In this document: one piece after another, positions 47,770-56,800 of the stretch | How the letters are laid out: each line of letters starts with the position of its first letter | Numbering within the stretch: position 1 is the first letter of the stretch | Source: Microbacterium croceum | GTDB lineage: Bacteria; Actinomycetota; Actinomycetes; Actinomycetales; Microbacteriaceae | Length of the DNA stretch: 64,000 nucleotides | NCBI RefSeq assembly: GCF_023091245.1 | Contig: NZ_JAHWXN010000002.1 | Span: 62,001 to 126,000, forward strand | Direction: 5' to 3' | Translations under genes and position numbers: made by a program | The notes under the pieces: generated by a model | The model's database searches: none | What the model was told of the DNA's origin: nothing | The model's input: the letters and a program-made list of their open reading frames with translations, nothing else

Positions 47770-49280
47770 GCGGCCACCTCCCCTTCGGCCGCTCCGGCCA
47801 TCATCAGTCCGAGTGTCTCTCTGGGCGTGTCGCCGGGCACGATGCCGACGATCGCCCCGCGGTACATGACCGCGATCCGATCCGCGAGAGCGGCGACCTC
47901 GTCGAGTTCTGTGGACACGACGATGACCGGGATGCCGGAGTCGCGCGTCTCGATGATCCGCTTGTGGATGAACTCGATCGAGCCGACATCCACGCCACGT
48001 GTCGGCTGCGCGGCGACCAGCAGCCGCAGCTCGCGGCTCATCTCGCGCGCGATCACGACCTTCTGCTGGTTTCCGCCGGAGAGCGTTCCTGCGGGCGTGT
48101 GCGGTCCCTGGGTGCGGATGTCGTACTCCCGGATCCGCTCACGCGCGAACTCCTCGAGCGCGGATCGGCGCAGCGTGCCCGCACGGCTGAAGGCGGGGTC
48201 GTCGGAACGGTCGAGGATGAGGTTCTCGGCCACCGAGAACCCGGCGACCAGTCCGTCCTCCGTGCGGTCCTCCGGGACGAACCCGACTCCGGCGTCGAGG
48301 ATGGACCGTACGCTCTTGCCGACGAGCTCCTTGCCGTCGAGGACGATCGATCCCTCGACGCGCGCCGCGAGGCCGACGATGGCCTCGACGAGCTCGGTCT
48401 GTCCGTTTCCCTGCACGCCCGCGATGGCGAGCACCTCGCCCGGTCGCACGGAGAAGTCGATGCCGTCGACGACGATCGCGCCGGCGGACGTGAGCACACG
48501 CAGGTCCTTCACCTCGAGGCCGCCCTCGCCGATGCGCGGTGCGTCCTTGTGCACGGTGAGCTCGACGGCCCTGCCGACCATGAGCGACGCGAGTTCGGCG
48601 TTGGTGGCGGTCGGCGACGCCTCGCCGACGACGCGGCCGAGGCGGATGATGGTGATCTTGTCTGCGACCTCGCGGACCTCGCGGAGCTTGTGGGTGATGA
48701 AGACGATCGCGGTGCCCTCGTCGCGCAGCTGGCGCATGATCGCCATCAGCTCATCCGTCTCCTGCGGGGTGAGCACGGCAGTCGGCTCGTCGAACACGAG
48801 GACCTTGGCGTCGCGCGACAGCGCCTTGATGATCTCGACGCGCTGCTGGACCCCGACGGGGAGGTCGCCCACGAGCGCGTCAGGGTCGATATCGAACCCG
48901 AAGCGGGCGGCCACCGACCGCACGTGCTCTCGCGCCTTTGCGATGTCGAGCGTGCCGAGCGCCTTGGTCTGCTCGTGACCGAGCATGACGTTCTCGGCCA
49001 CGGTGAACACCGGGACGAGCATGAAGTGCTGGTGGACCATGCCGATCCCCGCAGCCATCGCGTCACCGGGACCGCGGAAGTGCTGCACCTCGTCGTCGAG
49101 GAGGATCTCACCCTCGTCGGCCTGATACAGGCCGTAGAGGACGTTCATCAGCGTGGACTTGCCCGCGCCGTTCTCGCCGAGGAGCGCATGGATCTCCCCC
49201 GGCTCGACCACCAGATCGATATGGTCGTTGGCCACGAGGCTACCGAATCGCTTGGTGATGCCGCGAAGTTCGAGCTTCAT
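47766..49280 (-). CDS. BMP-type nucleoside ABC transporter ATP-binding protein (two ATPase domains)
   Basis: A 504-residue tandem ATPase. The first domain has Walker A GENGAGKST and Walker B VLVFDEPTA. The second has a degenerate Walker A (GVQGNGQTE, no lysine) but an intact signature LSGGNQQKVVIAREM. This asymmetry is normal for sugar and nucleoside importers of the RbsA/NupO type. ATG 49280 has AAGG upstream. It is separated from the lipoprotein gene by a hairpin. Confidence 0.92.
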   Translation of the reverse strand: MKLELRGITKRFGSLVANDHIDLVVEPGEIHALLGENGAGKSTLMNVLYGLYQADEGEILLDDEVQHFRGPGDAMAAGIGMVHQHFMLVPVFTVAENVMLGHEQTKALGTLDIAKAREHVRSVAARFGFDIDPDALVGDLPVGVQQRVEIIKALSRDAKVLVFDEPTAVLTPQETDELMAIMRQLRDEGTAIVFITHKLREVREVADKITIIRLGRVVGEASPTATNAELASLMVGRAVELTVHKDAPRIGEGGLEVKDLRVLTSAGAIVVDGIDFSVRPGEVLAIAGVQGNGQTELVEAIVGLAARVEGSIVLDGKELVGKSVRSILDAGVGFVPEDRTEDGLVAGFSVAENLILDRSDDPAFSRAGTLRRSALEEFARERIREYDIRTQGPHTPAGTLSGGNQQKVVIAREMSRELRLLVAAQPTRGVDVGSIEFIHKRIIETRDSGIPVIVVSTELDEVAALADRIAVMYRGAIVGIVPGDTPRETLGLMMAGAAEGEVAA

Positions 49281-49335
49281 ATCTGCACCTTATCCAGAAG
49301 AGTCATCCAGGAGGATCATCGTCCGTCCACGGCAC

Positions 49336-49371
49336 GGGGCGAGTGGCAGAATTGCTCACCACTCGCCCCGC
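49336..49371 (-). terminator. hairpin between the BMP lipoprotein and ABC ATPase genes
   Basis: A 12-bp stem, CGGGGCGAGTGG (49336-49347) with its complement at 49360-49371, and a 12-base loop. No T-run follows. Such a hairpin after a binding-protein gene usually reduces read-through, so the lipoprotein is made in excess over the transporter. Confidence 0.6.
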
Positions 49372-49389
49372 GCTTGGACCTGCGTCAGC

Positions 49390-50502
49390 TCACGGCGAGT
49401 TCTTCGACTCCACCGTGATGTCGCCGGCGATGATCTGCTTCTGCAGTTCGGCGATCTCGTCGAGCAGCCCGTCGGGCAGCTGCGACTCGAAGCTGCCGAA
49501 GCCGGAGAGCTTCACGCCCTCGTTCTCGAGCGTGCCGATGTACGGGGCCGGGTCGAACTCGCCGGCAGCGGCCGAGACCGTCGCGTCGTGCACGGCCACA
49601 TCGATCGCCTTCATGATCGAGACGAGCGTGACGTCGGCCACGCTCGGGTCTGCGACGGCGAGGTCGCTGTCGACGCCGAGCATCAGGGTGTCCTTGCCGC
49701 TGTCGGCGATCGCCGCAGCTGCACTCTGGTAGACCGGTCCACCGACCGGGAGGATGACGTCGACGCCCTGGTCGAGCACGCCCTGAGCGGTCTGCTTGGC
49801 GGTGTCGTTCGCGTCGAAGCCACCGGTGAAGGAGCCCTTCTGCGTCGCGGCATCCCAGCCGAAGACCTCGACGGATGCCGACTTGTCCTCGTTGTACTTC
49901 TCGACGCCGAGCTGGTAGCCGTCCATGAAGACGGCGACGGACGGGATCTGCATTCCGCCGAAGGTGCCGACCTTGTTCACACCGCTCTGCGCGGACCACG
50001 CTGCGGCAGCGTAGCCACCGAGGTAGGCGGCCTGCGCCGTGTCGAAGACGAGGGGCTTGACGTTGGGGGCGTCGACGTTGCCATCGAAGTCGTTGTCGGC
50101 CCAGTCATCGATGATCGCGTAGTCGATCTCGGGGTTCGCCAGTGCAGACTCGACGGTCGCGGCGGACAGCTTGAAGCCGACCGAGACGATCAGCGAGCAG
50201 CCCTCGGACACAGCGGTCTCGAGGTTCGGCGCGTAGTCGTTGTCGTTCGCGGACTCGAACTCGAGCGGCTTGATGTCCAACTCCTTGGCGGCGCTGTCCA
50301 TGCCCTCCTTGGCGGACTGGTTGAACGACTTGTCGTTCCATCCGCCGGCGTCGGAGACGAGGCAGGGAAGGAAGTCGGAGTCGACTGGCTTCTCGGAGCC
50401 TGCAGGCTTGTCGGTCGGCGCCTGGCCACAGCCGGCGAGTGCGAAGACGACGCCCGCGGCGATTGTCGCGCCGAGCAGCTTCTTGGTGGTGGAGATGGTC
50501 AA
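49390..50502 (-). CDS. BMP family substrate-binding lipoprotein
   Basis: A 370-residue surface lipoprotein that captures nucleosides for the ABC importer. The signal peptide ends in the lipobox LAGC with C25 as the lipidated residue, followed by a Pro/Ser/Asp-rich linker. The BMP domain shows DAGGWNDKSFNQS, ISVGF-like VSVGFKLS, and DVILPVGGPVYQSA. The start is TTG 50502, chosen because GGGAGG (50509-50514) lies 6 bases upstream and no ATG is in frame nearby. First gene of the uptake and salvage operon. Confidence 0.93.
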   Translation of the reverse strand: MTISTTKKLLGATIAAGVVFALAGCGQAPTDKPAGSEKPVDSDFLPCLVSDAGGWNDKSFNQSAKEGMDSAAKELDIKPLEFESANDNDYAPNLETAVSEGCSLIVSVGFKLSAATVESALANPEIDYAIIDDWADNDFDGNVDAPNVKPLVFDTAQAAYLGGYAAAAWSAQSGVNKVGTFGGMQIPSVAVFMDGYQLGVEKYNEDKSASVEVFGWDAATQKGSFTGGFDANDTAKQTAQGVLDQGVDVILPVGGPVYQSAAAAIADSGKDTLMLGVDSDLAVADPSVADVTLVSIMKAIDVAVHDATVSAAAGEFDPAPYIGTLENEGVKLSGFGSFESQLPDGLLDEIAELQKQIIAGDITVESKNSP

Positions 50503-50650
50503 CTCATGCCTCCCTCAACGAAACCGCGGCCCTCGCGGATCGATCAAAGTTACCCAGTGTTTCAGCGTTTTCGTACACCGGCGGCCCGTGTGCGAAGGAA
50601 TGGTTACCAAGCTGAAATCAACCCAGCCGATGAGCGCGACCTCCTGCTCA

Positions 50651-51766
50651 TCAGAGCACGTCGCCCTGACCGGTCAGCTTGAGGGACTCCACGACGCCCT
50701 TCACCCGCTGCGCATGCTGGACGGTGGTGACCAGCAGCGCGTCGGGGGTGTCCACCACCACGATGTCCTGCACGCCGACCAGGCTGATCACCCGGTTGGT
50801 CTGGCTCACCAGGATTCCACTGGCGGCATCCGAGAGGACGCGGGCATTCGGCCCCAGCACGGCGAGGTCGTTCTTGCGTCCGTGAGTGATGAGCTTGGTG
50901 AGCGAGGCGAAGTCGCCGACGTCATCCCAGTCGAAGTGGCCGGGGATGACGGCCAGACGCCCACGCTCCGCTGCAGGCTCCGCCACGGCGTAGTCGATCG
51001 CGATCTTCTTCAGCTTCGGCCAGATGCGGTCGACCGCCGGCCCGCGGCGATCGCGATCATCCCAGGCCTCGGCGAGCTCCGACAGCCCTGCGTGCAGCTC
51101 CGGCTCGTTGGCCGCCAGCTCGTCGAGGAGCACGCCCGCCCTTGCGATGAACATGCCGGCGTTCCACAGATAGCTGCGGTCGGCGACGTACTCCTTCGCC
51201 GTCTCGAGATCCGGTTTCTCGACGAAGCGCTCGACCAGAGCAGCCTCGGGAGCACCATCGACGACCAGCTCCCCGGCCTTGCGGATGTAGCCGAAGCCGA
51301 CGGACGGCTCGGTCGGCGGGATGCCGATCGTGCAGATGTAACCCTCGCGCGCGACCTGCACGGCCTGCTGGACGGCCCATTCGAACACCTGCCTGCCGCG
51401 GATGACATGGTCGGCGCTGAACGAGCCGATGATCACATCGGGGTCTCGACGATGCAGGATCGCAGCTGCGAGCCCGATCGCGGCGGCGGACTCGCGCGGC
51501 TCGGACTCGAGGAAGACGTTCACATCGTCGATGCCGGGCAGCTCGGCTTCGACGGCGGCGCGGTGCGCGCGGCCCGTGACGACGGCGATCCGGTCGGGGC
51601 TGGTCAGCGGCGCCAGCCGGTCCCAGGTGTCGCGCAGCAGGGAGTGTCCCGATCCGGTGAGGTCGTGGAGGAACTTCGGAGCGTCGGCGCGGGACAGTGG
51701 CCAGAGCCTGCTGCCGATGCCGCCCGCGGGGATCACGGCGTAGAAATCCTGAATCGGCTCGGTCAT
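50651..51766 (-). CDS. manC: mannose-1-phosphate guanylyltransferase
   Basis: Makes GDP-mannose for mannosylated lipids and glycans. The 371 residues cover a single nucleotidyltransferase domain with the GTP loop AVIPAGGIGSRLWPLSR, APKFL, the metal/sugar region SFSADHVI and FVEKPD. There is no C-terminal isomerase domain. ATG 51766 has a TACGCT -10 box 6 bases upstream; an in-frame ATG farther up would cross it. It diverges from the CAP-domain gene. Confidence 0.9.
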   Translation of the reverse strand: MTEPIQDFYAVIPAGGIGSRLWPLSRADAPKFLHDLTGSGHSLLRDTWDRLAPLTSPDRIAVVTGRAHRAAVEAELPGIDDVNVFLESEPRESAAAIGLAAAILHRRDPDVIIGSFSADHVIRGRQVFEWAVQQAVQVAREGYICTIGIPPTEPSVGFGYIRKAGELVVDGAPEAALVERFVEKPDLETAKEYVADRSYLWNAGMFIARAGVLLDELAANEPELHAGLSELAEAWDDRDRRGPAVDRIWPKLKKIAIDYAVAEPAAERGRLAVIPGHFDWDDVGDFASLTKLITHGRKNDLAVLGPNARVLSDAASGILVSQTNRVISLVGVQDIVVVDTPDALLVTTVQHAQRVKGVVESLKLTGQGDVL

Positions 51767-51778
51767 GCTGCCAGCGTA
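51767..51778 (-). promoter_or_regulatory. leaderless promoter -10 box of manC
   Basis: On the minus strand TACGCT (51773-51778) lies 6 bases before ATG 51766. Confidence 0.5.
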
Positions 51779-51809
51779 CCCGGGCACTCCACAGCCGCCC
51801 GGCTGACGC

Positions 51810-51822
51810 TATGGTCTATGCC
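51810..51822 (+). promoter_or_regulatory. leaderless promoter -10 box of the CAP-domain gene
   Basis: TATGGT (51810-51815) lies 7 bases before ATG 51823. The -10 contains an earlier in-frame ATG (51811), which is therefore unlikely to be the start. Confidence 0.5.
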
Positions 51823-53085
51823 ATGCGCCACTCCCCCCATGGTCGCCTCTCCGCTGCGCGGCGCCCCACCACTGTCGCACTCGCCCTCACGCTGGTCCTG
51901 ATCGCCTCTGCGTTGACACCGACGACTGCGTCCGCGGCGGGCGGTCCGGCCGGAGACGTGTTCGCTCAGACCAATGCCCAGAGATACCAGGCCGGTCTGC
52001 CGGCGCTCGTCTCCGATCCGGCACTCGACGCGGCCGCGGCGGAGTGGGCTCGGCATCTGGCTTCGTCCTGCACGTTCGCGCACAGCTCCTCGACGTGGCG
52101 GAGCGCACGGGTGGCGGCGTCCGGATGGATCGCGACCGGCGAGAACATCGCCGCCGGGCAGGCGAACGCCACCGAGGTCATGACGAGCTGGATGAACTCC
52201 CCCGGGCACAAGGCGAACATCCTCGACAAGAGGTACACCGGACTCGGTGTCGGCTACGCGACCGGCACCTGCTACCGCACGTACTGGGTGCAGATCTTCG
52301 GCATCGGCACACCGCGCAAGTCGTTCCCCGCCGGAGCGGGCGATCTCACATCCGATCGATTCGCCGACGTGCTGGCGCGATCGTCCACGGGCGACCTCAT
52401 GGTCTATCCGGGAACCGGCGTCGGCAGCTTCCGGGCGCCCGGCGTGGCACTCTCCGGCTGGGGCGACCGGCCGTTCACGACCCTCGGCGACTTCACCGGT
52501 GACGGCATCCCCGACATCGCGCGCACCGAGGCGGACGGGCGCCTCATGCTCTACGCAGGCAACGGCTCCGGCGGGTTCCGCGCGCCGACGCAGATCGGCA
52601 AGGGCTGGGGAGGGTTCACGCAGCTGATCGGCGGGATCGACTTCAACGGCGACCGCTCCACCGACATCATCGCGCGTCGCCCGAATGGAGAGCTCGCCCT
52701 GTATCGCGGCAACGGGCGGGGCGGATTCATCGCCGGGAACACCACGATCGGCAGAGGTTGGCAGTCGATGACGGCCGTGTTCTACGCGGGCGACTTCAAC
52801 GGCGACGCGCGCGGCGACATCGTCGCCCGCAAGGCGGACGGCACGCTGTGGCTCTACCCCACCACCGGCAAGGGCACATGGGGCAAGGCGATACGCATCG
52901 GTACCGGGTGGAGATCCATGACCGCGCTCTTCGGCGCAGGAGACCTCGACGGCAACGGCACACAGGACATCGTCGCGCGCGGCGCAGACGGAACCCTCTA
53001 TCTCTATGGCGGCAACGGCAGAGGCGGCTTCCTCGCCAAGCGGACCATCGGGGGCGGATGGAACATCATGCGACAGATCGGCTGA
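51823..53085 (+). CDS. secreted CAP/SCP-domain protein with FG-GAP/VCBS repeats
   Basis: A 420-residue exported protein. Residues 1-38 are a signal peptide ending TTASA. The CAP (SCP/PR-1) domain spans about 45-165, with WARHLASSCTFAHSS, TGENIAAGQ and the conserved NSPGHKANIL. About four to five FG-GAP/VCBS-type repeats follow, each with an acidic calcium-like loop such as GDFTGDGIPDIAR, DFNGDRSTDIIAR, DFNGDARGDIVAR and DLDGNGTQDIVAR. They form a beta-propeller. The role is unknown; adhesion or sterol/lipid binding is suggested by the families. Confidence 0.88.
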   Translation: MRHSPHGRLSAARRPTTVALALTLVLIASALTPTTASAAGGPAGDVFAQTNAQRYQAGLPALVSDPALDAAAAEWARHLASSCTFAHSSSTWRSARVAASGWIATGENIAAGQANATEVMTSWMNSPGHKANILDKRYTGLGVGYATGTCYRTYWVQIFGIGTPRKSFPAGAGDLTSDRFADVLARSSTGDLMVYPGTGVGSFRAPGVALSGWGDRPFTTLGDFTGDGIPDIARTEADGRLMLYAGNGSGGFRAPTQIGKGWGGFTQLIGGIDFNGDRSTDIIARRPNGELALYRGNGRGGFIAGNTTIGRGWQSMTAVFYAGDFNGDARGDIVARKADGTLWLYPTTGKGTWGKAIRIGTGWRSMTALFGAGDLDGNGTQDIVARGADGTLYLYGGNGRGGFLAKRTIGGGWNIMRQIG

Positions 53086-53253
53086 TCCGCGCCCAGACGA
53101 CCTCCGCCCGCGAGTTAGGTTCCCCTTCGTCGCTCCTCGTCATCTGACAGGAATAGGATGGTTGACGATCGGGCATGCCTGACTTTCGACAGGATCACTC
53201 TTGGACGAGCGCAGCGCACGCGACCGACGCTCATCGATCCAGGGAGGACGACC

Positions 53254-53688
53254 GTGTCCACAAGCGCTCGCTTGACACCGTCGATTTCGGAAACCACGTC
53301 CAAGACCCCCCGCGGCACCCTCTACCGGGGTCGCGAAGGCATGTGGTCGTGGGTTCTTCATCGCATCACCGGAGTCGCCATCTTCTTCTTCCTCTTGGTG
53401 CATGTGCTCGACACGGCACTGATCAGGGTCTCGCCTGAGGCGTACAACGCCGTCATCGGCACGTACAAGAACCCGGTCATGGCGCTCGGCGAGGTCGTGC
53501 TCGTCGCCGGCATCGTCTTCCACGCCATGAACGGCCTGCGCATCATCGCGGTCGACTTCTGGTCGAAGGGTGCCAAGTACCAGCGTCAGCTCTTCTGGGG
53601 CGTCCTCGCGGTGTGGCTCGTCATCATGGCCGGGTTCGTCCCCCGCCACCTCATGCTCGCGTTCGCCGGATTCGGAGGGGGTCACTGA
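53254..53688 (+). CDS. sdhC: succinate dehydrogenase cytochrome b subunit
   Basis: A 144-residue membrane anchor of complex II. It has three hydrophobic segments, the SdhC signature WSWVLHRITGVAIFFFLLVHVLD with haem-ligand histidines, and a further histidine in GIVFHAMNGLRI. GTG 53254 is chosen for AGGGAGG just upstream (53241-53247). An in-frame extension to 53158 lies in the leader. A possible -10 TAGGAT is at 53154-53159. First gene of sdhCDAB. Confidence 0.9.
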   Translation: MSTSARLTPSISETTSKTPRGTLYRGREGMWSWVLHRITGVAIFFFLLVHVLDTALIRVSPEAYNAVIGTYKNPVMALGEVVLVAGIVFHAMNGLRIIAVDFWSKGAKYQRQLFWGVLAVWLVIMAGFVPRHLMLAFAGFGGGH

Positions 53689-54131
53689 TGACCGCGCAGA
53701 CCGTCGTCGCTCCCGTCCGCCGTCAGCGCGGATTCAACGTCGAGAAGTGGGGCTGGATCTTCATGCGCGTCTCGGGCATCGTGCTCGTCGTGCTGATCTT
53801 CGGCCACCTCTTCATCAACCTGATGGTCGGCGAGGGCATCCACGCCCTCGACTTCGCCTTCATCGCAGGCAAGTTCGCCACCCCGTTCTGGCAGTGGTGG
53901 GACGTGCTCATGCTGTGGCTCGCACTGATCCACGGCGCCAATGGCATGCGCACCATCGTGAACGACTACGTCACCACCGAGAAGGCGCGTAAGGCGCTGG
54001 TCTGGGCGCTCGGCCTCGCCGCCGGCCTCCTGATCCTGCTCGGCACCCTCGTGGTGTTCACCTTCGACCCGTGCCTCGGAGTGACCGAGTCGAGCAGCCT
54101 GTGGGACACCTGCCAGGCCGTGGCTAACTGA
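53688..54131 (+). CDS. sdhD: succinate dehydrogenase hydrophobic membrane anchor subunit
   Basis: A 147-residue complex II membrane subunit with three hydrophobic segments: [20 protein letters not shown], the [18 protein letters not shown] helix with histidine, and [18 protein letters not shown]. The ATG overlaps the sdhC stop (TGATG). The upstream GGAGGGGG inside sdhC is its ribosome-binding site. Confidence 0.9.
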   Translation: MTAQTVVAPVRRQRGFNVEKWGWIFMRVSGIVLVVLIFGHLFINLMVGEGIHALDFAFIAGKFATPFWQWWDVLMLWLALIHGANGMRTIVNDYVTTEKARKALVWALGLAAGLLILLGTLVVFTFDPCLGVTESSSLWDTCQAVAN

Positions 54132-54151
54132 TAGAGAAGGCGTACGAAAAA

Positions 54152-55978
54152 GTGACTACTGAGGCGCAGGATTCCGTCGTCCGTGACGGCGTGCACTATC
54201 ACCAGTTCGACATCGTGATCGTGGGTGCCGGTGGCGCCGGCATGCGCGCCGCGATCGAAGCGGGCCCCGGCGCGAAGACCGCCGTGATCTCCAAGCTCTA
54301 CCCCACGCGCTCTCACACGGGTGCGGCGCAGGGCGGCATGGCGGCGGCGCTCGCGAACGTCGAGGAGGACTCCTGGGAGTGGCACACCTTCGACACGGTG
54401 AAGGGCGGCGACTACCTCGTCGACCAGGACGCGGCGGAGATCCTTGCGAAGGAGGCCATCGACGCGGTCATCGACCTCGAGAACATGGGCCTCCCCTTCA
54501 ACCGCACCCCCGAGGGAAAGATCGACCAGCGTCGCTTCGGCGGGCACACGGCCGAGCATGGCAAGACCCCGGTCCGCCGTGCCTGCTATGCCGCAGACCG
54601 CACCGGCCACATGATCCTGCAGACGCTGTTCCAGAACTGCGTCAAGCTCGGCATCAACTTCTTCAACGAGTTCTACGTGCTCGACCTGCTGACCGTGAAG
54701 GACGCCGACGGCAAGACCCAGGTCTCGGGCGTCGTCGCCTACGACCTCGCAACCGGCGAGCTGCACGTCTTCCAGGCCAAGGCCGTGATCTTCGCGACCG
54801 GCGGTTTCGGCAAGATCTTCAAGACGACCTCCAACGCGCACACCCTCACCGGCGACGGCGTCGGCATCGTGTGGCGCAAGGGACTCCCCCTCGAGGACCT
54901 GGAGTTCTTCCAGTTCCACCCGACGGGCCTCGCCGGTCTCGGCATCCTCCTCACCGAGGGCGCGCGAGGCGAGGGCGCGATCCTGCGCAACGCCTCGGGC
55001 GAGCGCTTCATGGAGCGCTACGCCCCGACCATCAAGGACCTCGCCCCGCGTGACATCGTCGCCCGCTGCATGGTGCAGGAGGTCCTCGACGGCCGTGGCG
55101 CCGGTCCCCACAAGGACTACGTGCTGCTGGACTGCACGCACCTGGGCGCCGAGGTCCTCGAGACCAAGCTGCCCGACATCACGGAGTTCGCCCGCACGTA
55201 CCTGGGCGTCGACCCGGTCGTCGAGCCCGTGCCCGTGATGCCCACCGCCCACTACGCCATGGGCGGCATTCCGACCAACAACGACGGCGAGGTGCTCGCG
55301 GACAACACCACCGTGGTCCCCGGCCTCTACGCCGCCGGCGAATGCGCCTGCGTCTCGGTGCACGGCGCCAACCGCCTCGGCACCAACTCGCTCCTCGACA
55401 TCAACGTCTTCGGCAAGCGCGCCGGCCGCAACGCCGTCGAGTACGTCAAGACCGCCGAGTTCGTGCCGCTCCCCGAGAACCCGGCGGGATTCGTGTCGGG
55501 CATGCTCGAGGGCCTGCGCAACAACCAGGGCACCGAGCGCATCGCCGTGCTCCGCAAGACCCTGCAGGACGAGATGGACAAGGGCGCGCAGGTCTTCCGC
55601 ACGCACGACTCCCTCCAGCACGTGCTCGGCGTGATCGCCGAACTGCGTGAGCGCTACAAGAACGTCCACGTCGACGACAAGGGCCAGCGGTTCAACACCG
55701 ATCTGCTCGAAGCCGTCGAGCTGGGCTTCCTCCTCGACATCGCCGAGGTCGTCGTCTACGCCGCGCAGAACCGCGAGGAGAGCCGCGGCGGACACATGCG
55801 CGACGACTTCCCGAAGCGCGACGACGAGAAGTACATGAAGCACACCATGGCCTACCTGACCGGTGACCCGCACTCCTCCACGCCGAGCGATCACATCAAG
55901 CTCGACTGGAAGCCGGTCGTGTTCACCAAGAATGAGCAGGGCGAATTGAACTACCCGCCGATGGAGAGGAAGTACTGA
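54152..55978 (+). CDS. sdhA: succinate dehydrogenase flavoprotein subunit
   Basis: Oxidises succinate to fumarate. The 608-residue protein has the FAD site [17 protein letters not shown] and covalent-FAD histidine H55 in [11 protein letters not shown]. The substrate-binding parts are [25 protein letters not shown], and [10 protein letters not shown] and [15 protein letters not shown] start at 54152, with GAGAAGG about 11 bases upstream. It is separated from sdhB by 2 bases. Confidence 0.97.
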   Translation: MTTEAQDSVVRDGVHYHQFDIVIVGAGGAGMRAAIEAGPGAKTAVISKLYPTRSHTGAAQGGMAAALANVEEDSWEWHTFDTVKGGDYLVDQDAAEILAKEAIDAVIDLENMGLPFNRTPEGKIDQRRFGGHTAEHGKTPVRRACYAADRTGHMILQTLFQNCVKLGINFFNEFYVLDLLTVKDADGKTQVSGVVAYDLATGELHVFQAKAVIFATGGFGKIFKTTSNAHTLTGDGVGIVWRKGLPLEDLEFFQFHPTGLAGLGILLTEGARGEGAILRNASGERFMERYAPTIKDLAPRDIVARCMVQEVLDGRGAGPHKDYVLLDCTHLGAEVLETKLPDITEFARTYLGVDPVVEPVPVMPTAHYAMGGIPTNNDGEVLADNTTVVPGLYAAGECACVSVHGANRLGTNSLLDINVFGKRAGRNAVEYVKTAEFVPLPENPAGFVSGMLEGLRNNQGTERIAVLRKTLQDEMDKGAQVFRTHDSLQHVLGVIAELRERYKNVHVDDKGQRFNTDLLEAVELGFLLDIAEVVVYAAQNREESRGGHMRDDFPKRDDEKYMKHTMAYLTGDPHSSTPSDHIKLDWKPVVFTKNEQGELNYPPMERKY

Positions 55979-55980
55979 GC

Positions 55981-56748
55981 ATGTCCACCGCCATCGCAGA
56001 AGCACCTGCCGACACGACCCAAGAGGCCGCGATCCAGTCCTTCATCGTGACCTTCAACATCCGCCGGTTCGACCCCGAGGTCGACGCCGAGCCGCACTGG
56101 GTCGACTACGACGTGGAGCTGTACTCCACTGACCGCGTGCTCGACGCGCTGCACAAGATCAAGTGGGAGGTCGACGGCTCGCTGACCTTCCGCCGCTCCT
56201 GTGCACATGGCATCTGCGGCTCGGATGCGATGCGCATCAACGGCCGCAACCGCCTCGCCTGCAAGACGCTGATCAAGGACCTCGACATCTCCAAGCCGAT
56301 CTACGTCGAGGCGATCAAGGGCCTGCCTCTCGAAAAGGACCTCGTCGTGGACATGGAGCCGTTCTTCGCCTCCTATCGCGAGGTCCAGCCGTTCCTCGTC
56401 GCGAACTCCGTGCCGGAGAAGGGCAAGGAGCGCGTGCAGACGATCGCCGACCGTGAGATCTTCGACGACACCACCAAGTGCATCCTGTGCGCCGCGTGCA
56501 CCTCGTCGTGCCCCGTGTTCTGGACCGACGGACAGTACTTCGGTCCGGCCGCGATCGTGAATGCGCACCGCTTCATCTTCGACTCGCGCGACGACAACGC
56601 CGCCGTGCGCCTCGACATCCTCAACGACAAGGAAGGCGTCTGGCGCTGCCGCACGACCTTCAACTGCTCCGAGGCCTGCCCGCGTGGCATCGAGGTCACC
56701 AAGGCGATCGCCGAGGTCAAGCAGGCGGTCCTGCGCGGCCGGCGCTGA
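55981..56748 (+). CDS. sdhB: succinate dehydrogenase iron-sulfur subunit
   Basis: Carries electrons from the flavin to the quinone. The 255 residues hold the [2Fe-2S] ligands in SCAHGICGSDA and RLAC, then the [4Fe-4S]/[3Fe-4S] ligands in CILCAACTSSCPVFW and FNCSEACPRGI. GAGGAAG lies just before the ATG, inside the end of sdhA. A hairpin that also contains the next promoter follows. Confidence 0.97.
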   Translation: MSTAIAEAPADTTQEAAIQSFIVTFNIRRFDPEVDAEPHWVDYDVELYSTDRVLDALHKIKWEVDGSLTFRRSCAHGICGSDAMRINGRNRLACKTLIKDLDISKPIYVEAIKGLPLEKDLVVDMEPFFASYREVQPFLVANSVPEKGKERVQTIADREIFDDTTKCILCAACTSSCPVFWTDGQYFGPAAIVNAHRFIFDSRDDNAAVRLDILNDKEGVWRCRTTFNCSEACPRGIEVTKAIAEVKQAVLRGRR

Positions 56749-56767
56749 CCGCTCTCGCGCTGTTCGA

Positions 56768-56800
56768 CACGCCTCCGCCCTTGGATAGGGTGGAGGCGTG
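56768..56800 (+). terminator. sdh terminator-like hairpin overlapping the yihY promoter and start codon
   Basis: CACGCCTCC (56768-56776) pairs with GGAGGCGTG (56792-56800), and CCC/GGG extends the stem. The right arm contains the GTG start of the next gene (56798), and the loop side holds its -10 TAGGGT (56786-56791, 6 bases before the start). Confidence 0.6.

Noticed and set aside
48360..48440. Missing Walker A lysine in the second ATPase domain of the nucleoside importer
   Set aside because: This degeneration is usual in RbsA/NupO-type tandem ATPases.
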